64,000 nucleotides of DNA. Source: Hormiphora californensis (lineage: Eukaryota > Ctenophora > Tentaculata > Cydippida > Pleurobrachiidae). The notes below the pieces were generated by a model that had not been told where the DNA came from, searched no databases, and saw only the letters and a list, made by a program, of their open reading frames with translations. Both the position numbers and the translations under genes were made by a program. The stretch spans positions 8,015,743 through 8,079,742 of the forward strand of contig CM035351.1 in assembly GCA_020137815.1 (NCBI GenBank), in the 5' to 3' direction. Numbering within the stretch: the stretch's first letter is position 1; every line of letters starts with the position of its first letter. Positions 63,368-64,000 of this stretch are shown here, in pieces.

Positions 63368-63724
63368 ATCTTCCCTTCCCCTGGCAGCTGTTAACGATGC
63401 GACATTCAGATCACCGCGATCACTGGAAACCACCAGAACTTGAGTCGCTTGACACTGTTTCCGTGCTCCGCAAATTTTTAGAATAAAAAGAAAATATGAA
63501 CAATTCAAACCAGCACGGGGTTTAGCAGAGCCGCGCTTTTTACCACTACGGAGCTACCGAGTACCGCGGCACTGTAGTTAAGAAGTTTGATGGACTGTTT
63601 TCCGTCGCCCTGATTCTTACCTTACTGTGGCATGGGGCTATTTAGAGTGTCAATTTATGATAGGATAGAGAGAAAAGTGAGAGAGGTGAGAGAGAGAGAG
63701 AGAGAAAGTGAAAGAGAGAGAGAA

Positions 63725-63768
<44 letters not shown>

Positions 63769-64000
63769 GGGGAGACTGAGAGAGAAACTATATTATAGTT
63801 AGAATAACGCGGACATAACCGATCCCATTCTTCTTCTTGACGTACCATTGCATCACAACAAACCACACCTGGATATTGTGCTTCGTACAGTTAGTACACA
63901 ACTGCATCTTAGACAAAGATATCAGACGCCCTGTTTCAGAAATCAAAATCAGTAAATATACAGGTCAATATCACTGTCCACAATATATGTTGCAAAATAT
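62168..64000. other. Spacer with microsatellites, no gene seen
   Basis: AT-rich sequence. It includes an AAT run at 63338-63362 and a long GA tract at 63679-63784. No coding sequence or RNA gene was recognised. Confidence 0.5.
63679..63784. repeat. GA microsatellite
   Basis: A nearly pure AG dinucleotide run with small interruptions. Confidence 0.95.

Overview
This is nuclear DNA from an animal. Genes are split by many small GT-AG introns (mostly about 50-300 bp). The recognisable proteins are metazoan: a kinesin-14 of the calmodulin-binding kinesin-C type, MON2, rhodopsin-type 7TM receptors, secreted CAP proteins and a tandem C2H2 zinc-finger gene. TTAGGG-type blocks occur inside the sequence. 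Compact introns, AT-rich spacers, nested genes and abundant non-autonomous DNA transposons fit an early-branching animal such as a sponge; this assignment is an inference. No rRNA, tRNA, CRISPR or prokaryotic operon structure was seen.

Layout. 1-8546: a tandem duplication of a C2H2 zinc-finger gene (minus strand). Copy A has a 1-base frameshift and runs off the left edge. Copy B (about 14 fingers) is interrupted by a 1.39-kb inverted-repeat element at TTAA and by a 1-base frameshift. Upstream of each copy lies a copy of a sequence with a cysteine-rich, zinc-site-like motif, intact only in the second. 8777-12501: mobile-element debris, including a 1.68-kb TA-flanked element and a G7-tipped foldback with an 8-bp target duplication. 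12621-13769: class A-like GPCR (minus). 14203-23234: kinesin-C-like gene, 28 exons, with one apparent frameshift in the motor domain. 23900-26278: a GA/CT tract followed by about 2 kb of homopolymer-stuttered sequence that looks like an assembly artefact. 27049-29624: two convergent CAP/SCP genes, one secreted and one probably GPI-anchored.

30191-35174 (with possible alternative last exons to 37169): a type I membrane protein. Its transmembrane exon is preceded by 16 further tandem copies of that exon's own splice acceptor and start. 37985-56670: MON2 (minus strand, about 32 exons). Its introns hold a 3.0-kb foldback element built of TTGGCGCCAA palindromes, a second G7-tipped foldback, a cloverleaf-like nest of inverted repeats, a two-TM protein gene on the same strand and a 7TM receptor gene on the opposite strand. 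58399-59329: acidic single-pass membrane protein (minus). 61778-62128: small secreted precursor with seven QSFGL repeats (minus). The rest is repeats and unassigned spacer.

The genes do not form one pathway. The most unusual items are the foldback packed with E2F-like palindromes, the multiplied splice-acceptor array, the QSFGL precursor and the cloverleaf-like inverted repeat. Single-base frameshifts occur in otherwise intact genes (kinesin, zinc finger, possibly MON2), so residual sequencing indels must be kept in mind.
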